Of a stretch of 64,000 nt of DNA, positions 34,681-44,575 are shown one piece after another. Position 1 is the first letter of the stretch. Every line of letters begins with the position of its first letter. Below the pieces are notes generated by a model. The model searched no databases. It worked only from the letters and a program-made list of their open reading frames with translations, and had not been told where the DNA came from. Source of the DNA: Scatosoma sp045632265 (GTDB lineage: Bacteria > Bacillota > Clostridia > Christensenellales > Borkfalkiaceae); the NCBI GenBank assembly GCA_045632265.1, contig JAZQWG010000003.1:1-64000 (forward strand), in the 5' to 3' direction. Position numbers and translations under genes: made by a program.

Positions 34681-35024
34681 CGATTTGACGTCCTTTTTTG
34701 ATTTTTTATCGCAAAATTATCATAATTCGACAAAAAAATCGTTGTCAAAAATGGAAAATTTTGCATATTTATACACTCTTTGCGTGTATAATTTTATGTT
34801 TATACGTAATATCCTATACAAAACGGCGTTTTATGTATATTTTCACATTTTTCACATATTTTACACAATTTTTGTTTTTGGCGTGAAAAATAGGCGAAAA
34901 TCGTCCAATTTTGCCCCGTTTTTGTCATTTTGTTTAGCCCCAAAACAAAGATTTTGGGCAATTTTTATTTAGGAAAAGTTCGTCCCCTATTTTTCACGAG
35001 AAAAAGGGCAAAAAGCAAAAAAAA
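34681..35024. other. AT-rich intergenic stretch, no gene seen
   Basis: The region lies between the exporter promoter and the terminator of the S8 protease gene. It contains a TATACAC/GTGTATA inverted repeat (34770-34790) and overlapping Phe/Tyr-rich ORFs of 62-95 codons without ribosome binding sites, which I do not accept as genes. Confidence 0.6.
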
Positions 35025-35060
35025 TACGCCCCGTTTCAAGCGTTTTTGAAACGGGGCGTA
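35025..35060 (-). terminator. Terminator of the S8 protease gene
   Basis: The 15-bp stem starting TACGCCCCGTTTCAA is followed on the minus strand by TTTTTTTTGC. Confidence 0.92.
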
Positions 35061-35134
35061 ATGTTTAGTTTTGTGTTTGCAAAATTATCTTAACACGCTT
35101 TCCCTTTTGCCGACAAGCGGCTTTTAGGGGCGCA

Positions 35135-38100
35135 TTATTTCATTTTGCGTTTCTTTACAACAAAGCCCAAAGCTGCCGCAAAGCCGATGACGCCAAGAGC
35201 GGAAAGGCTGTTCTTGCAACCCTTTTCTTCGGGTTGTTCAACCACTTCGTTATCCGTCGTAGGCACGTCAACGGTAGGTTCTTCCACTTCCACTTCTTTT
35301 ACTTCGATGGATACACGGAAGGTGTAGGTGTTGTCAGCGTCTTGATAACGGATTCTTACGTAGCTGTCCGTTCTTTCGAGTTCTTTATTGTATTCCGAAA
35401 GCAACGTAAGGTTTTCCGTGCTTACCACTCTCGTGGTGTTATCGTCGTATTTAAGGGTAATCTTCATGCCCGTGATATCGAATTTTTCGCCAACCAAGTA
35501 GCTCTTCTTAAACGTGCTGGTGTCGATGGTGTGTCCCTTAATTTTTGCGATAATGCCAAAGTTGGATTTCGCGCCACGGATTGCTTCTTCAGCCGCCTTC
35601 AATTGCGTTTCTTTATCCGCAACGAAGTCTTTTTGACCTGCGTCTTTGATGAGCAAATCGTACGTTGTACGCAACGATTTAATCATTTCAGCGCAATCGA
35701 TAACTTCCGTCTTCTTCGCTTCGTCCGTCTTATCCCACGTTGCCCAAGCACGGATATCGTCCATAGGCAAGCCGTTCAAATCGGTGATGAAGTCACGAGT
35801 GGTATCCGACATAACGATCTCCGTTTGTGCACGCGTACCAAAGTAGGTTGCGTAAACGTAGCTGTCGTAGCCCACACCGTTGACGGGGTATTTCATTTCC
35901 AACGTGCTTTCCTTGCCACCAAATTGCGTGAAATCGTAGAAATACGTTTCAAAGTTGGTGTAATAGTAGCCCTTGTAGTAAGCAACCGCTTGTTCGTCGG
36001 CAACTTCTTCCACCCAAAGGGTGACTTCTTCACGATAACTCGTTTCCAAAATAGGCGCTTGTACACTTTCAAAGGTGTACGTCTTAATGCCGCTTCTAAA
36101 GAACGCGCTGTCGCCGATTGCGTTTACACTGTAAGGCAATACCACGCCAACCAAAGCGCCGCTGTTCAATTCCAAGAACGCAGCCGATTGAACGTAGAGC
36201 GTGCCGTCCGCAATCTTATACGTCTTCGTTGCTTCTACGCGTGCTGCGGGATAGCATACGATTTCGTACGTTTGCGCCGTCTTATCAATGTAGCGATACA
36301 ATACGCCGTAGCCGTTTGCATCAACGTCCATCGTCAAGAACGTTGCGTTGTCTTGCGACACTTTGAAGCCCTTCAAGTTCTTGGACGAAGCAAATGCGCC
36401 GTAGCCGATTTCTTTTACGCTTGCGGGCAATTCAACGTACGTTTCGCCGCCGTTCAAGAAGGCGTACGCACCGATTTTTTCCACTTTCGGCATATTGATT
36501 GCCGTATAAGCAGCTTCTTTCGTGCCGTATTCGTTTTCTACCGCAAACGCACCGTAACCAACTTCTTTTGCTTCCAAAAGTTCAAGATTCGTCAAGCCAG
36601 CATTGTAGAATGCTTTTGCGCCTACGTAAACCACTTTATCAAGGTTGTTTACGACGGTAAGTCTTCTGCAATCGCTAAACGCTTGTTCTTTTACAGTATT
36701 ATATATAATCGTTTCAACGCCGCCGACCATAATCGTCTTTTGCGTGAGCGGCGACAAGGTGACTTCTCTCAAGTTGCTGCATTCGCCAAACATTGCCGTG
36801 CCAGCTTCCATTTGACCTTCGGCAAACGTGAACGATTGAAGCGCCGTATAGATGAACGTGAAGTTGCCTACCGCCGTGGAATCAGCACCAAACGTTGCCG
36901 ATTGCAACTTGCTTGCATACGCAAATACGTAATCGCCCATTTCCGTAATGTTAGGCAACTCTACGCTTTCAAGCGATACGCAGTAGAAGAACGCACTGTC
37001 GCCAATTGCCGTAAGTTTGGACGAAACGACGATAGCCCCTTCCACTTTGCTGTTGCCCGTAAGCACTTTTTCAATCATGGAACAAAGTTCAAACGCATCG
37101 TTGCCGATGTATTCTACGTTAGGCAAGAACGCTTCACGGATACCCGAGTATGCAAAGGCAAAATCTTCCACCTTCGTTGCCGACGTAGGAAGAACGATCG
37201 ACGAAAGGTTGGTTGCCAAATAGAAGGCATACGCAGGAAGGGACGTAATAGACGTGCCCGACAAATCGATATCCAAAATCTTCGCGCCGTAGAACGCGCC
37301 TTCTCCCATCTTCGTCAACGAACCTGCATCTTCAAAGGAAACTTTCGTCAATTTGCTGTTTGCAAACGCATACGAACCGATTTCCGTCACGCTTGCGGGA
37401 ACAACGAATTCGCCCGTGAGCGAAGTGTTGACAAACAAGAGTTTGCTCATATCTTGCGAGTAAATTGCGCCGTTTACTTCCGCGTACTTATCGCCCGCGT
37501 AGTTATCCGACAATTTAATCGTAATATTGTTGAAAGACATACCGCCCAAGCGCAACGCTTCAAACGCAAACGAATCGTTGATGGCAATTTCCGTGATACC
37601 GCTACCGATGAACGCATCTACGCCTATCGTACGGATAATTTCGTTGCCGAAATCTACCGAGAAGCCGTATCTCGTGTTCAAACCGCAGTTTTCAAACGCT
37701 CTTGCGCCGATGTCAAATTCGAGCGAGTAGCCATTAGGCGATTCAAATACCACGCCGCCCAAGTTTACGCAACCAGCAAACGCGCCTTCGCCGATGTTGG
37801 GCGTATTCAAAACGAGTTCGCCACGAAGACCCGTACAGTTTTTGAACGCTTCTCTACCTATCGAAGTGAATCGATCCGTCTTGATATCTTCAAGCCCGAT
37901 ACAGCCTTCAAAGACGTTGTTACCCATAACGAACGTACCCGAAAGGTCGATTTCCGACAAGGACGTACAGCCCTTAAACGCTCTGTGGTACAAAGTACCA
38001 AGGTTGCTCATCTTGACAATTTCGTCCAAAGACGTACAGCCCGAGAAACAATCTTGCGCAATCGTAATCGTCTTTGCGTTGGTCAAGTCAATCTTCTTCA

Positions 38101-41100
38101 AGTTGGTACAGTTTTTGAACGCACCCGCATTGATAAGAGAGCAATCCGCAAAGTCGATAGATTGATCCACTTGCTTCACGCCGTTTACGTACGTTTCACG
38201 GTGTTTCGTGGATACAAAGTAAACCGCTTCAAGTGCGGAACAGTTTTCAAACGCACCTTCTTGGATTTGTACGACGGATGCGGGAATAACCACGATACGT
38301 ACGTTGTCGTTATCCTTGAACGCATCTTCACCGATATACATAATGTTCATATCGGTAGGAATCCACAAAATTCCGTCGTCCTTATCCGTGCTGTACCCTA
38401 CGCCGTTGTACTTATTAAGCGTATAGTTGCTTACGTTAAATTCGTTTACGACGTTCAACGTGACGGTTGCCAAGTTCATCGTAGGCACGTTGCCACGATA
38501 AAGCTTCGCTTCCACCGCCGCCGTACCCTTCTTCAACGTCTTGACGTTGCCGTTTTGGTCCACCGTTGCAACGCTTTCGTCGTAGCTCTTCCAAACGACG
38601 GTGTAGCCCGTCATCGGATGATACCAAGGATCGGTGATAAGTTGCAACTGGAAGTTTTGTCCGGGGTTTACGTCCACTCTGCCTTCCGCTTTGGAAAGAG
38701 CTTCGCCCGACGTCTTAATTACGCCAAGGGAAATGGACGGCTCGGAAAGGGTTTTCTTCTTATTAGAAACGTTGACGGTAATCTTTTGCACGCCGCCCTT
38801 TCTATTACTTACCGAAATGGTTGCCGTACCTTCGGAAAGACCTACGATTTCGCCGTCTTTAACAGCCGCAACCGTCGGAGTATCCGACGTCCAAGAGAAG
38901 TTTGCAATGGATGCGTTGCCGTCGTACACAAGTTTTACCTTGTGCGTGCCATAAATGTCAAGCGAGATGTTGTCTTCGCCGCTTGCCAAAGCAAAATCAC
39001 CATTTTCAGGAAGTTGGCTGGAGTGCATCGTATCCAAATCGAGTTGATACAAACAGCTGTTTACTGCGTAGTCGTCGATTTGTACGTACAATTGATTGCC
39101 GTATTGTTCGTAAATGTCCGTAATGTCAATGGAAACGGTGGTCGTGCCGTTTTTCGTTTGGCTTCTTACGGGCGTTGCGTAATCGGTTGCAAGTTGCAAC
39201 ACGAGTTCGCCTTGAGAGTTCGTCTTGGGATAGCAAAGCATGATTGCTTGTGCATAGTGGTTATCATATACGTCCAAGTCAAGATAAATGCTTTGTTTTT
39301 CCTTACCGCTGCTGTCCTTAATCGTCTTATAACGAACGCGCGCATCTTGCAATACGGGAGCGTCGTAGTCAACGGTGAAGGTGAAGGAATATTCCCCTCT
39401 CATGTTGTTGGGGTTAGCCCCTTCGGGAAGGTTGGGGTCGTCCGCAAAAATCGTGTATTCGTCGGGGTCGTTCATGTAGAAGGTGAAGTCCATACGATAT
39501 ACGCCGTTTGCAAGCAAGCCGTATTCTTCGGGGTAAAGTTCCAACTCAACGTTGCCAGGCACTGCTTGACCGCCGCCTGCATACGCTTTACCAACACGGT
39601 TGATTTCCTTATTCACGAACACAGCTTCGCCCGTTTCTTCGTTGATGAGCGAATAGGTGACCAAACGAGCGTTGCGCAACAAGCCTGCGTACACCGCTTT
39701 GATACCCGTCGTCGTGAGATAGTTTTCCGTATTGTCTTCGCCGTAGTAGTTGTTATAACGGGAAATAGAGTTATACTTTTCGTCCGTATAAACGGGGTCG
39801 TCATTTTCGTCTACAAGGTAAACGTAGCCGCCCATAGGCAAAATGTATTTTTCGTTGTAGTAGATGGAATAAGGTTGCGTTGCCCATACGCTTGCTTGTT
39901 TCTTTTCAGAATCTTCCAAGCTGGGGTCAGCTTCGTCTTTCGCTACTTCGTACGCATCGTAATCGAGCATTGCCGAGCCTTCCCAGTCACCATGGAAACC
40001 AAGGAAAGGAATGCTCAAATCGCATTGCGAAGCAGACGTAGATTTAAGTTGCAAGAAACCTTCGAGATACATACCGTTGGGGAAGTTTTGCTCAAAGTAT
40101 TTCAATTCGTCGTTAGAAAGATTCAACTCTACGCTAATCGTCAAGGTTGCGCCTGCTTCCACCGTGATTTCATCGCCGCTCAATTTCGAGCCGTTTACGT
40201 ACCATTCGGAAGCTACGTCGTCAAGCATGTACGCTTGTTCAGCCACGGCAAGGCCGCCCGATTCCACCGTTTCCGTGAAGAAGAGATGGCTGGTGGTAAA
40301 GCTCAATTCGTTCGTGCCGAAGTTGCTGAGTTTGAACGTAAGTCTATCTTTGGAAATAACGCCCGTCTTTTGAGGATCGTCGCCGATTTCAAGCTTGGGA
40401 CGATAATCACTGCCAGCGTTGTCCACCCAAAGGTATGCCGACGTGTTGTTTACTACGTTGTCAAGGCTACCCAAGCCCGCGCCTTGTTTTCTAGGCGAGT
40501 AAGGTCTGCCACCCTTGTCGCGTACCGTCGTTGCCGTACTCATGATAAGTTGGTTTGCAAGGCGGTTGATAAGGACGGGGTTCACTTCCGTTCCTTCCGT
40601 TGCCAACGCGCGAAGCGCAGGGTTTGCTTTGATGTAGTTGCGGATAATCGCCATAACGCCTGCCATGTTGGGCGATGCCATGGACGTACCGCTTTGTTCG
40701 CCGTAGCCGCCAGGTACGGTGGACGTAATTTCGCCGCCGTGCGCCGTGATTTCAGGCTTCAATTTCAAATCGTGCGTAGGACCCCACGAAGAGAATTCGC
40801 TCATGAAAGGACCTGCGGACGTGTCGCGACAAATTTTGATTTTACCTACGGGAAGGTTGGGCAAGTTGCCGTTTTGGTCACGAAGAGCATCGATAAGCGT
40901 TTTGCCCGATTCCTTATCAATGGATACGGCGGGAATACGCATACTATCTTCAATTTCGCCAAGGTTCATGCGGATAAGACCTGCAACGTTGTTGTAAACG
41001 ATGATTGCATCTGCGCCCATACGTTTTGCCATTTGCACTTTTTCTTGGAAGGTGGATTCACCACGTTCTACAAGCGCAATGGACATGATGCCTTCCGCTC

Positions 41101-42694
41101 TATTTTTCTTAAATTCGTCGGTGATTGCTTTAGAGTAATGCCCCATCGCGCCCGTGCCGGGGATAACTACGTATTCGGCAATCATTTCCGTTTTGCTTTC
41201 GTCGCCAAGCATTTGGTTTACGAAATCGTAAGGGTTGCCGTTTTCGTCACGGGATTCTTCAAAGAATACGAAGCTGTCGTCTTCGCCGTTTTGATTAAGA
41301 CCGATCATGTACGGGGATTCTTGACCGCTGATACTTGCAACGGAAAGCGCCGATGCAAACGTCGAGGGCGAACCTACCGTGCTGGAATCGGGGTTTTGTT
41401 TCAAGTTCGTACCAAACACACCGCCGTAGCCCGAGCTGTAATCGTTGCTCGCTGCGCAAACAAGGCTGATGCCCTCGTCCGCAATCGCTTCGTAAACGGC
41501 GTTGAGCATTTCCCCTTCATCGTCGCCGTCGTCCGTCGTCGAGAAACCGCACGACGTACCAAGCGACATGTTGATAACGTCAACGCCAAGCATTACGCAG
41601 TCTTCCAAAGCTGCGATGATATTTTCCGCTTCCGCACCGCCAAGTTCGGTCGATTCCAAATCGTCGGTGAATACTTTACAGATAACGAGCTGCGCATCGG
41701 GAACTACCCCTCTAAACACTTCGTGAACGTCGTTGCCATCCTTGTCGGTGTAGCCGTTTTCATTATAACCGCCGATGATACCCGCTACGTGCGTGCCGTG
41801 GTTGGAATAGGAAGGATATACGTCGGGGTCGTTATCAGCATAGTCGTATGCGAAAGGAATTTTCGAGCTTACGTAAACGTCTTTCGTTTCCAAGCCGTTA
41901 GAACGCTTTTCAGACGTAAGGTTGTTGGCGTTCAACTTTTGCGTGACGGTGTCCGTATTCCATGCGGGATTTTCCGGTTGACGTTGGTACGCTTCGTGCG
42001 TGTAGTCCAAGCCCGTGTCAAGGATTGCAACAACCGTGCCTTCGCCGTAATCGTTTTCCGAGCCCGTCACGTCCGTAAACGACGTGGAATCGTAAATACC
42101 CGTCTTGTACACGCTCGTCATGTTAAATACTTCTTGCGTGGACGAAGTGGTAAACGTCTTAGGTTCAGAATACGCCGTCGTGATAACAACCGATTCTACG
42201 CCTTGCATTTTCTTGATTTGCGAAACGTATTTGGTGTTCACTTCAATCGCAACTGCGTTGAGAAGGGTTTCGTATCTGCCCTCTTCTTTGAAGGAAATGC
42301 CTTCTTGCGCCAAAGCACGAAGGAAAGCGTTTTGTTCGCTGCGGATAGACGAAAGGGTGTTTTGTCCCGTGAACGTATTAAGATAATCTTGAACGGTCGT
42401 CTTCGATGCTTCCGCTACGCTATCCCCTTCAAGCGTGACCATAACGGTACGCGTTTCGTACGTGGGTTTCTTATCCGTGTTTTTCAATACGGAATCGTTC
42501 AACTGACTTTCACGCAAGCTGGACGTATCTATCGTACCCGTCACGTCTTTGAACCCAACGCTTGCGCTGGTAGCGCTCGTCAAATTGAGTAGTTCGTTAG
42601 ACGCACTCGAACGAATTGCTTGTTCCACAACAAGCGTCGAAGCAAGACCAAGCGAAAGCGCTCCGCAAAGTATCCTTCTCCATTTTTTCTTCAT
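35135..42694 (-). CDS. Giant S8 subtilisin-like surface protease with BspA-type leucine-rich repeats
   Basis: This is a 2519-residue cell-surface protease. After a signal peptide (about 1-33) come an I9-like propeptide (about 60-165) and an S8 catalytic domain with Asp in AILDTGLDYTH (about 225), His in NHGTHVAGI (about 299) and Ser in SGTSMASPNMAG (about 668); a PA domain is inserted between His and Ser (about 470-620). An Fn3-like region (about 760-900), two Ig-like domains (about 1245-1311 and 1348-1415) and some 800 residues of LRR_5/BspA repeats (about 1430-2260) follow, then a helical region, a Big_3-like domain (about 2385-2470) and a C-terminal GC-x-hydrophobic-KKRK tail in place of LPXTG. 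GGGAGG sets the start at 42694. It is monocistronic and resembles lactocepin/C5a-peptidase-type proteases in plan. Confidence 0.9.
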   Translation of the reverse strand: MKKKWRRILCGALSLGLASTLVVEQAIRSSASNELLNLTSATSASVGFKDVTGTIDTSSLRESQLNDSVLKNTDKKPTYETRTVMVTLEGDSVAEASKTTVQDYLNTFTGQNTLSSIRSEQNAFLRALAQEGISFKEEGRYETLLNAVAIEVNTKYVSQIKKMQGVESVVITTAYSEPKTFTTSSTQEVFNMTSVYKTGIYDSTSFTDVTGSENDYGEGTVVAILDTGLDYTHEAYQRQPENPAWNTDTVTQKLNANNLTSEKRSNGLETKDVYVSSKIPFAYDYADNDPDVYPSYSNHGTHVAGIIGGYNENGYTDKDGNDVHEVFRGVVPDAQLVICKVFTDDLESTELGGAEAENIIAALEDCVMLGVDVINMSLGTSCGFSTTDDGDDEGEMLNAVYEAIADEGISLVCAASNDYSSGYGGVFGTNLKQNPDSSTVGSPSTFASALSVASISGQESPYMIGLNQNGEDDSFVFFEESRDENGNPYDFVNQMLGDESKTEMIAEYVVIPGTGAMGHYSKAITDEFKKNRAEGIMSIALVERGESTFQEKVQMAKRMGADAIIVYNNVAGLIRMNLGEIEDSMRIPAVSIDKESGKTLIDALRDQNGNLPNLPVGKIKICRDTSAGPFMSEFSSWGPTHDLKLKPEITAHGGEITSTVPGGYGEQSGTSMASPNMAGVMAIIRNYIKANPALRALATEGTEVNPVLINRLANQLIMSTATTVRDKGGRPYSPRKQGAGLGSLDNVVNNTSAYLWVDNAGSDYRPKLEIGDDPQKTGVISKDRLTFKLSNFGTNELSFTTSHLFFTETVESGGLAVAEQAYMLDDVASEWYVNGSKLSGDEITVEAGATLTISVELNLSNDELKYFEQNFPNGMYLEGFLQLKSTSASQCDLSIPFLGFHGDWEGSAMLDYDAYEVAKDEADPSLEDSEKKQASVWATQPYSIYYNEKYILPMGGYVYLVDENDDPVYTDEKYNSISRYNNYYGEDNTENYLTTTGIKAVYAGLLRNARLVTYSLINEETGEAVFVNKEINRVGKAYAGGGQAVPGNVELELYPEEYGLLANGVYRMDFTFYMNDPDEYTIFADDPNLPEGANPNNMRGEYSFTFTVDYDAPVLQDARVRYKTIKDSSGKEKQSIYLDLDVYDNHYAQAIMLCYPKTNSQGELVLQLATDYATPVRSQTKNGTTTVSIDITDIYEQYGNQLYVQIDDYAVNSCLYQLDLDTMHSSQLPENGDFALASGEDNISLDIYGTHKVKLVYDGNASIANFSWTSDTPTVAAVKDGEIVGLSEGTATISVSNRKGGVQKITVNVSNKKKTLSEPSISLGVIKTSGEALSKAEGRVDVNPGQNFQLQLITDPWYHPMTGYTVVWKSYDESVATVDQNGNVKTLKKGTAAVEAKLYRGNVPTMNLATVTLNVVNEFNVSNYTLNKYNGVGYSTDKDDGILWIPTDMNIMYIGEDAFKDNDNVRIVVIPASVVQIQEGAFENCSALEAVYFVSTKHRETYVNGVKQVDQSIDFADCSLINAGAFKNCTNLKKIDLTNAKTITIAQDCFSGCTSLDEIVKMSNLGTLYHRAFKGCTSLSEIDLSGTFVMGNNVFEGCIGLEDIKTDRFTSIGREAFKNCTGLRGELVLNTPNIGEGAFAGCVNLGGVVFESPNGYSLEFDIGARAFENCGLNTRYGFSVDFGNEIIRTIGVDAFIGSGITEIAINDSFAFEALRLGGMSFNNITIKLSDNYAGDKYAEVNGAIYSQDMSKLLFVNTSLTGEFVVPASVTEIGSYAFANSKLTKVSFEDAGSLTKMGEGAFYGAKILDIDLSGTSITSLPAYAFYLATNLSSIVLPTSATKVEDFAFAYSGIREAFLPNVEYIGNDAFELCSMIEKVLTGNSKVEGAIVVSSKLTAIGDSAFFYCVSLESVELPNITEMGDYVFAYASKLQSATFGADSTAVGNFTFIYTALQSFTFAEGQMEAGTAMFGECSNLREVTLSPLTQKTIMVGGVETIIYNTVKEQAFSDCRRLTVVNNLDKVVYVGAKAFYNAGLTNLELLEAKEVGYGAFAVENEYGTKEAAYTAINMPKVEKIGAYAFLNGGETYVELPASVKEIGYGAFASSKNLKGFKVSQDNATFLTMDVDANGYGVLYRYIDKTAQTYEIVCYPAARVEATKTYKIADGTLYVQSAAFLELNSGALVGVVLPYSVNAIGDSAFFRSGIKTYTFESVQAPILETSYREEVTLWVEEVADEQAVAYYKGYYYTNFETYFYDFTQFGGKESTLEMKYPVNGVGYDSYVYATYFGTRAQTEIVMSDTTRDFITDLNGLPMDDIRAWATWDKTDEAKKTEVIDCAEMIKSLRTTYDLLIKDAGQKDFVADKETQLKAAEEAIRGAKSNFGIIAKIKGHTIDTSTFKKSYLVGEKFDITGMKITLKYDDNTTRVVSTENLTLLSEYNKELERTDSYVRIRYQDADNTYTFRVSIEVKEVEVEEPTVDVPTTDNEVVEQPEEKGCKNSLSALGVIGFAAALGFVVKKRKMK

Positions 42695-42815
42695 AAAGCC
42701 TCCCGACCGCAAAATGCGGCCTAATCAATCGTTTCTTTAGAGTAAAATCTGCCTTTTTCGTGCCTTTTTTGTCGTTTGCACAATTAGAGCATTATAACAC
42801 ATTATACCATATTAT

Positions 42816-42843
42816 TTTATAACAAATCCAGCCGCCTTGTCAA
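42816..42843 (-). promoter_or_regulatory. Promoter of the S8 protease gene
   Basis: Minus strand TTGACA (42838-42843), 16-base spacer, TATAAA (42816-42821). A further TATAAT-like box lies downstream at about 42800, so the exact start is uncertain. Confidence 0.55.
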
Positions 42844-42940
42844 GTATTTTCTCGTGCGTATGCGCATAATGTGAGTTTTATAATAAAAATTTTATTATAG
42901 CGTTTTTGCCAAATTATCCCCTTTCCCTAAAAACGAACGC

Positions 42941-42969
42941 TTGACTTTCCCTTGGGAAAGGGGTATAAT
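42941..42969 (+). promoter_or_regulatory. Promoter of the YfcC-like gene with operator palindrome in the spacer
   Basis: TTGACT (42941-42946), 17-base spacer, TATAAT (42964-42969). The palindrome CTTTCCC-TT-GGGAAAG (42945-42960) fills the spacer, so a bound regulator would block polymerase. The predicted transcription start (about 42976) is only about 3 bases before the ATG. Confidence 0.75.
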
Positions 42970-42978
42970 AGGGGTAAT

Positions 42979-44460
42979 ATGGAAAACGTACAAACGGAAG
43001 AAACCGTACAAAACACACAAGAAAAACCCATATCCGGCGTTGAAACGAAATCGTTTATCGTTATCGTGGTGCTTCTTTCCCTTATCATTGCGCTAAGCGG
43101 AATCCTTTCGTATATTATTCCACAAGGGTATTACGCGCGCACCGAGCAGGGGTACATTCTCCCCGATTCGTTTATTCTCGGCGAAGTGGAAGGCATTGCT
43201 ATTTGGCGTATCATCACCGCCCCCTTCCGCGTTTACGCATCCGAGGATTCGCTGACGATTATTTTGATAAGCGTGTTCTTGCTTATCATGAGCGGCGTTT
43301 TCAACCTTATGGACAAGACGGGCGGCATACGAATTTTTATCGGCAAAACGATGAAAAAGTTTGCTTCAAAAAGCAAACTCGTCGTATGTATCACAACCCT
43401 TATCTTTATGCTCTTTGGCAGCTTCTTTGGGTTGTTTGAAGAACTTGTCACCTTGCTTCCTATCGTTATCTTGTTCATGCTCTCGCTTGGGTACGATAGC
43501 ATGACGGGGCTTGGCGTATGTATGATGGCGGCGTGCTTTGGTTTCTCGGCGGCAATCACCAACCCCTTCTCGGTGGGACTTATCCCCGAAATGGCGGCGG
43601 ACAGCGGACTTTCCTTTAGCGTTATCGACGGGTTGTGGCTGCGTATCGTCTTCTTCTTTTGCGTATTCGCCGTCGTTTGCGGTTTCTTACTTTTACATAT
43701 CCGTAAAATCAAGAAAAACCCGAAAAAATCACTCAGCTACGAAATCGACTTAAAGAAACGCGAATCGTTGCAAGCGCAACTTTCCGCAACCGACATCGAC
43801 CCTGCAAAAGAACAACGTCTTTTCAAGGTTTTCGCCGTATTCTTCGCCGTGCAATTCACCCTTTTGGTGTTGATTGCAAGCGTGCGTGCGATTAGCGGCT
43901 ACGCTATCCCTATCCTTGCCGTAAGCTTCCTTATCGGCGGCATTATTTGCGGGCTTCTCGTTTGCGAGAAAAAGAGCGAAGCCTTCCGTTATCTTGGCAA
44001 AGGCGCACTTTCTATGTTGCCCGCAGTCCTTTTGATTGCCCTTGCTTCTTCCGTAAAACTCGTTATGGTAGAAGGCGGCATTATGGACACGGTTATGTAC
44101 TACGTCACCGAGTACTTGAAGGGGCGCAACCCCTATACGTGCGTGATTTTGTTGTATTTCCTTATCTTGGTTTTGCAACTTTTCATCGGCTCGGCAAGCG
44201 CAAAAATCTTCTTGATTATGCCCATCGTTTTGCCTATCGCCGCAAACCTTGGCATTTCCCCCACCGTCGTTGCACTCACCTATTGTATCGCCGACGGCTT
44301 CACCGATATGATTTTGCCTACCAACCCCGTCCTTATCATCGGTCTTTCGATTGCGGGCGTTTCCTACGGCAAGTGGGTGAAATGGACGTGGCTTATGCAA
44401 CTGTTCTTGTTCCTTTTCACCATTTTGGTCCTGCTCTTCGCCGTTGCAATCGGCTACTAA
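42979..44460 (+). CDS. YfcC-family membrane transporter
   Basis: The 493-residue protein has about twelve to thirteen transmembrane segments and a hydrophilic N-terminus of some 25 residues. Recognisable YfcC/AbgT-DcuC-superfamily segments are LSYIIPQGYY (about 44-53), GSFFGLFEELVTLLPIV (about 146-162), AITNPFSVGLIPE (about 190-202) and the C-terminal TDMILPTNPVLI motif (about 434-445). Family members are putative secondary carriers of dicarboxylates, amino acids or short peptides; the substrate is not defined. The start at 42979 is the only good Met near the promoter; an in-frame ATG at 42952 lies inside the promoter and cannot be used if that promoter is real. It is monocistronic. Confidence 0.85.
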   Translation: MENVQTEETVQNTQEKPISGVETKSFIVIVVLLSLIIALSGILSYIIPQGYYARTEQGYILPDSFILGEVEGIAIWRIITAPFRVYASEDSLTIILISVFLLIMSGVFNLMDKTGGIRIFIGKTMKKFASKSKLVVCITTLIFMLFGSFFGLFEELVTLLPIVILFMLSLGYDSMTGLGVCMMAACFGFSAAITNPFSVGLIPEMAADSGLSFSVIDGLWLRIVFFFCVFAVVCGFLLLHIRKIKKNPKKSLSYEIDLKKRESLQAQLSATDIDPAKEQRLFKVFAVFFAVQFTLLVLIASVRAISGYAIPILAVSFLIGGIICGLLVCEKKSEAFRYLGKGALSMLPAVLLIALASSVKLVMVEGGIMDTVMYYVTEYLKGRNPYTCVILLYFLILVLQLFIGSASAKIFLIMPIVLPIAANLGISPTVVALTYCIADGFTDMILPTNPVLIIGLSIAGVSYGKWVKWTWLMQLFLFLFTILVLLFAVAIGY

Positions 44461-44483
44461 AAACGACGAAAAATACAATATAA

Positions 44484-44518
44484 AAAACGCGGAAGTGAAT
44501 TCCGCGTTTTTGTTTTTA
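44484..44518 (+). terminator. Terminator of the YfcC-like gene
   Basis: The 11-bp stem AAAACGCGGAA/TTCCGCGTTTT is followed by TGTTTTTATG. Confidence 0.88.
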
Positions 44519-44527
44519 TGTAAGAAA

Positions 44528-44555
44528 ACCGCCCCCGACACGTATCGGGGTCGGT
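44528..44555 (-). terminator. Probable terminator at the end of the microcompartment operon
   Basis: The stem CCCCGA/TCGGGG (44533-44550) with an outer ACCG/CGGT extension is followed on the minus strand by TTTTC; on the plus strand by TTTGATTTTTT. It lies 20 bases after the last gene of the operon. Confidence 0.65.
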
Positions 44556-44575
44556 TTGATTTTTTCTCTTAAAAA

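Noticed and set aside
34770..34790. TATACAC/GTGTATA inverted repeat as promoter or operator
   Set aside because: It is in AT-rich DNA with no gene downstream on either strand that lacks its own promoter.
34685..34972. A 95-codon ORF in the AT-rich gap before the protease terminator
   Set aside because: The product is Phe/Tyr/Ile-rich low complexity, has no ribosome binding site and overlaps a similar frame; it is what AT-rich DNA gives by chance.
35234..42592. A 2452-codon open frame antisense to the S8 protease gene
   Set aside because: It mirrors the true gene, has a Phe/Val/Arg/His-rich composition without domains, and has no ribosome binding site. It is open because the sense gene avoids TTA, CTA and TCA codons in that register.
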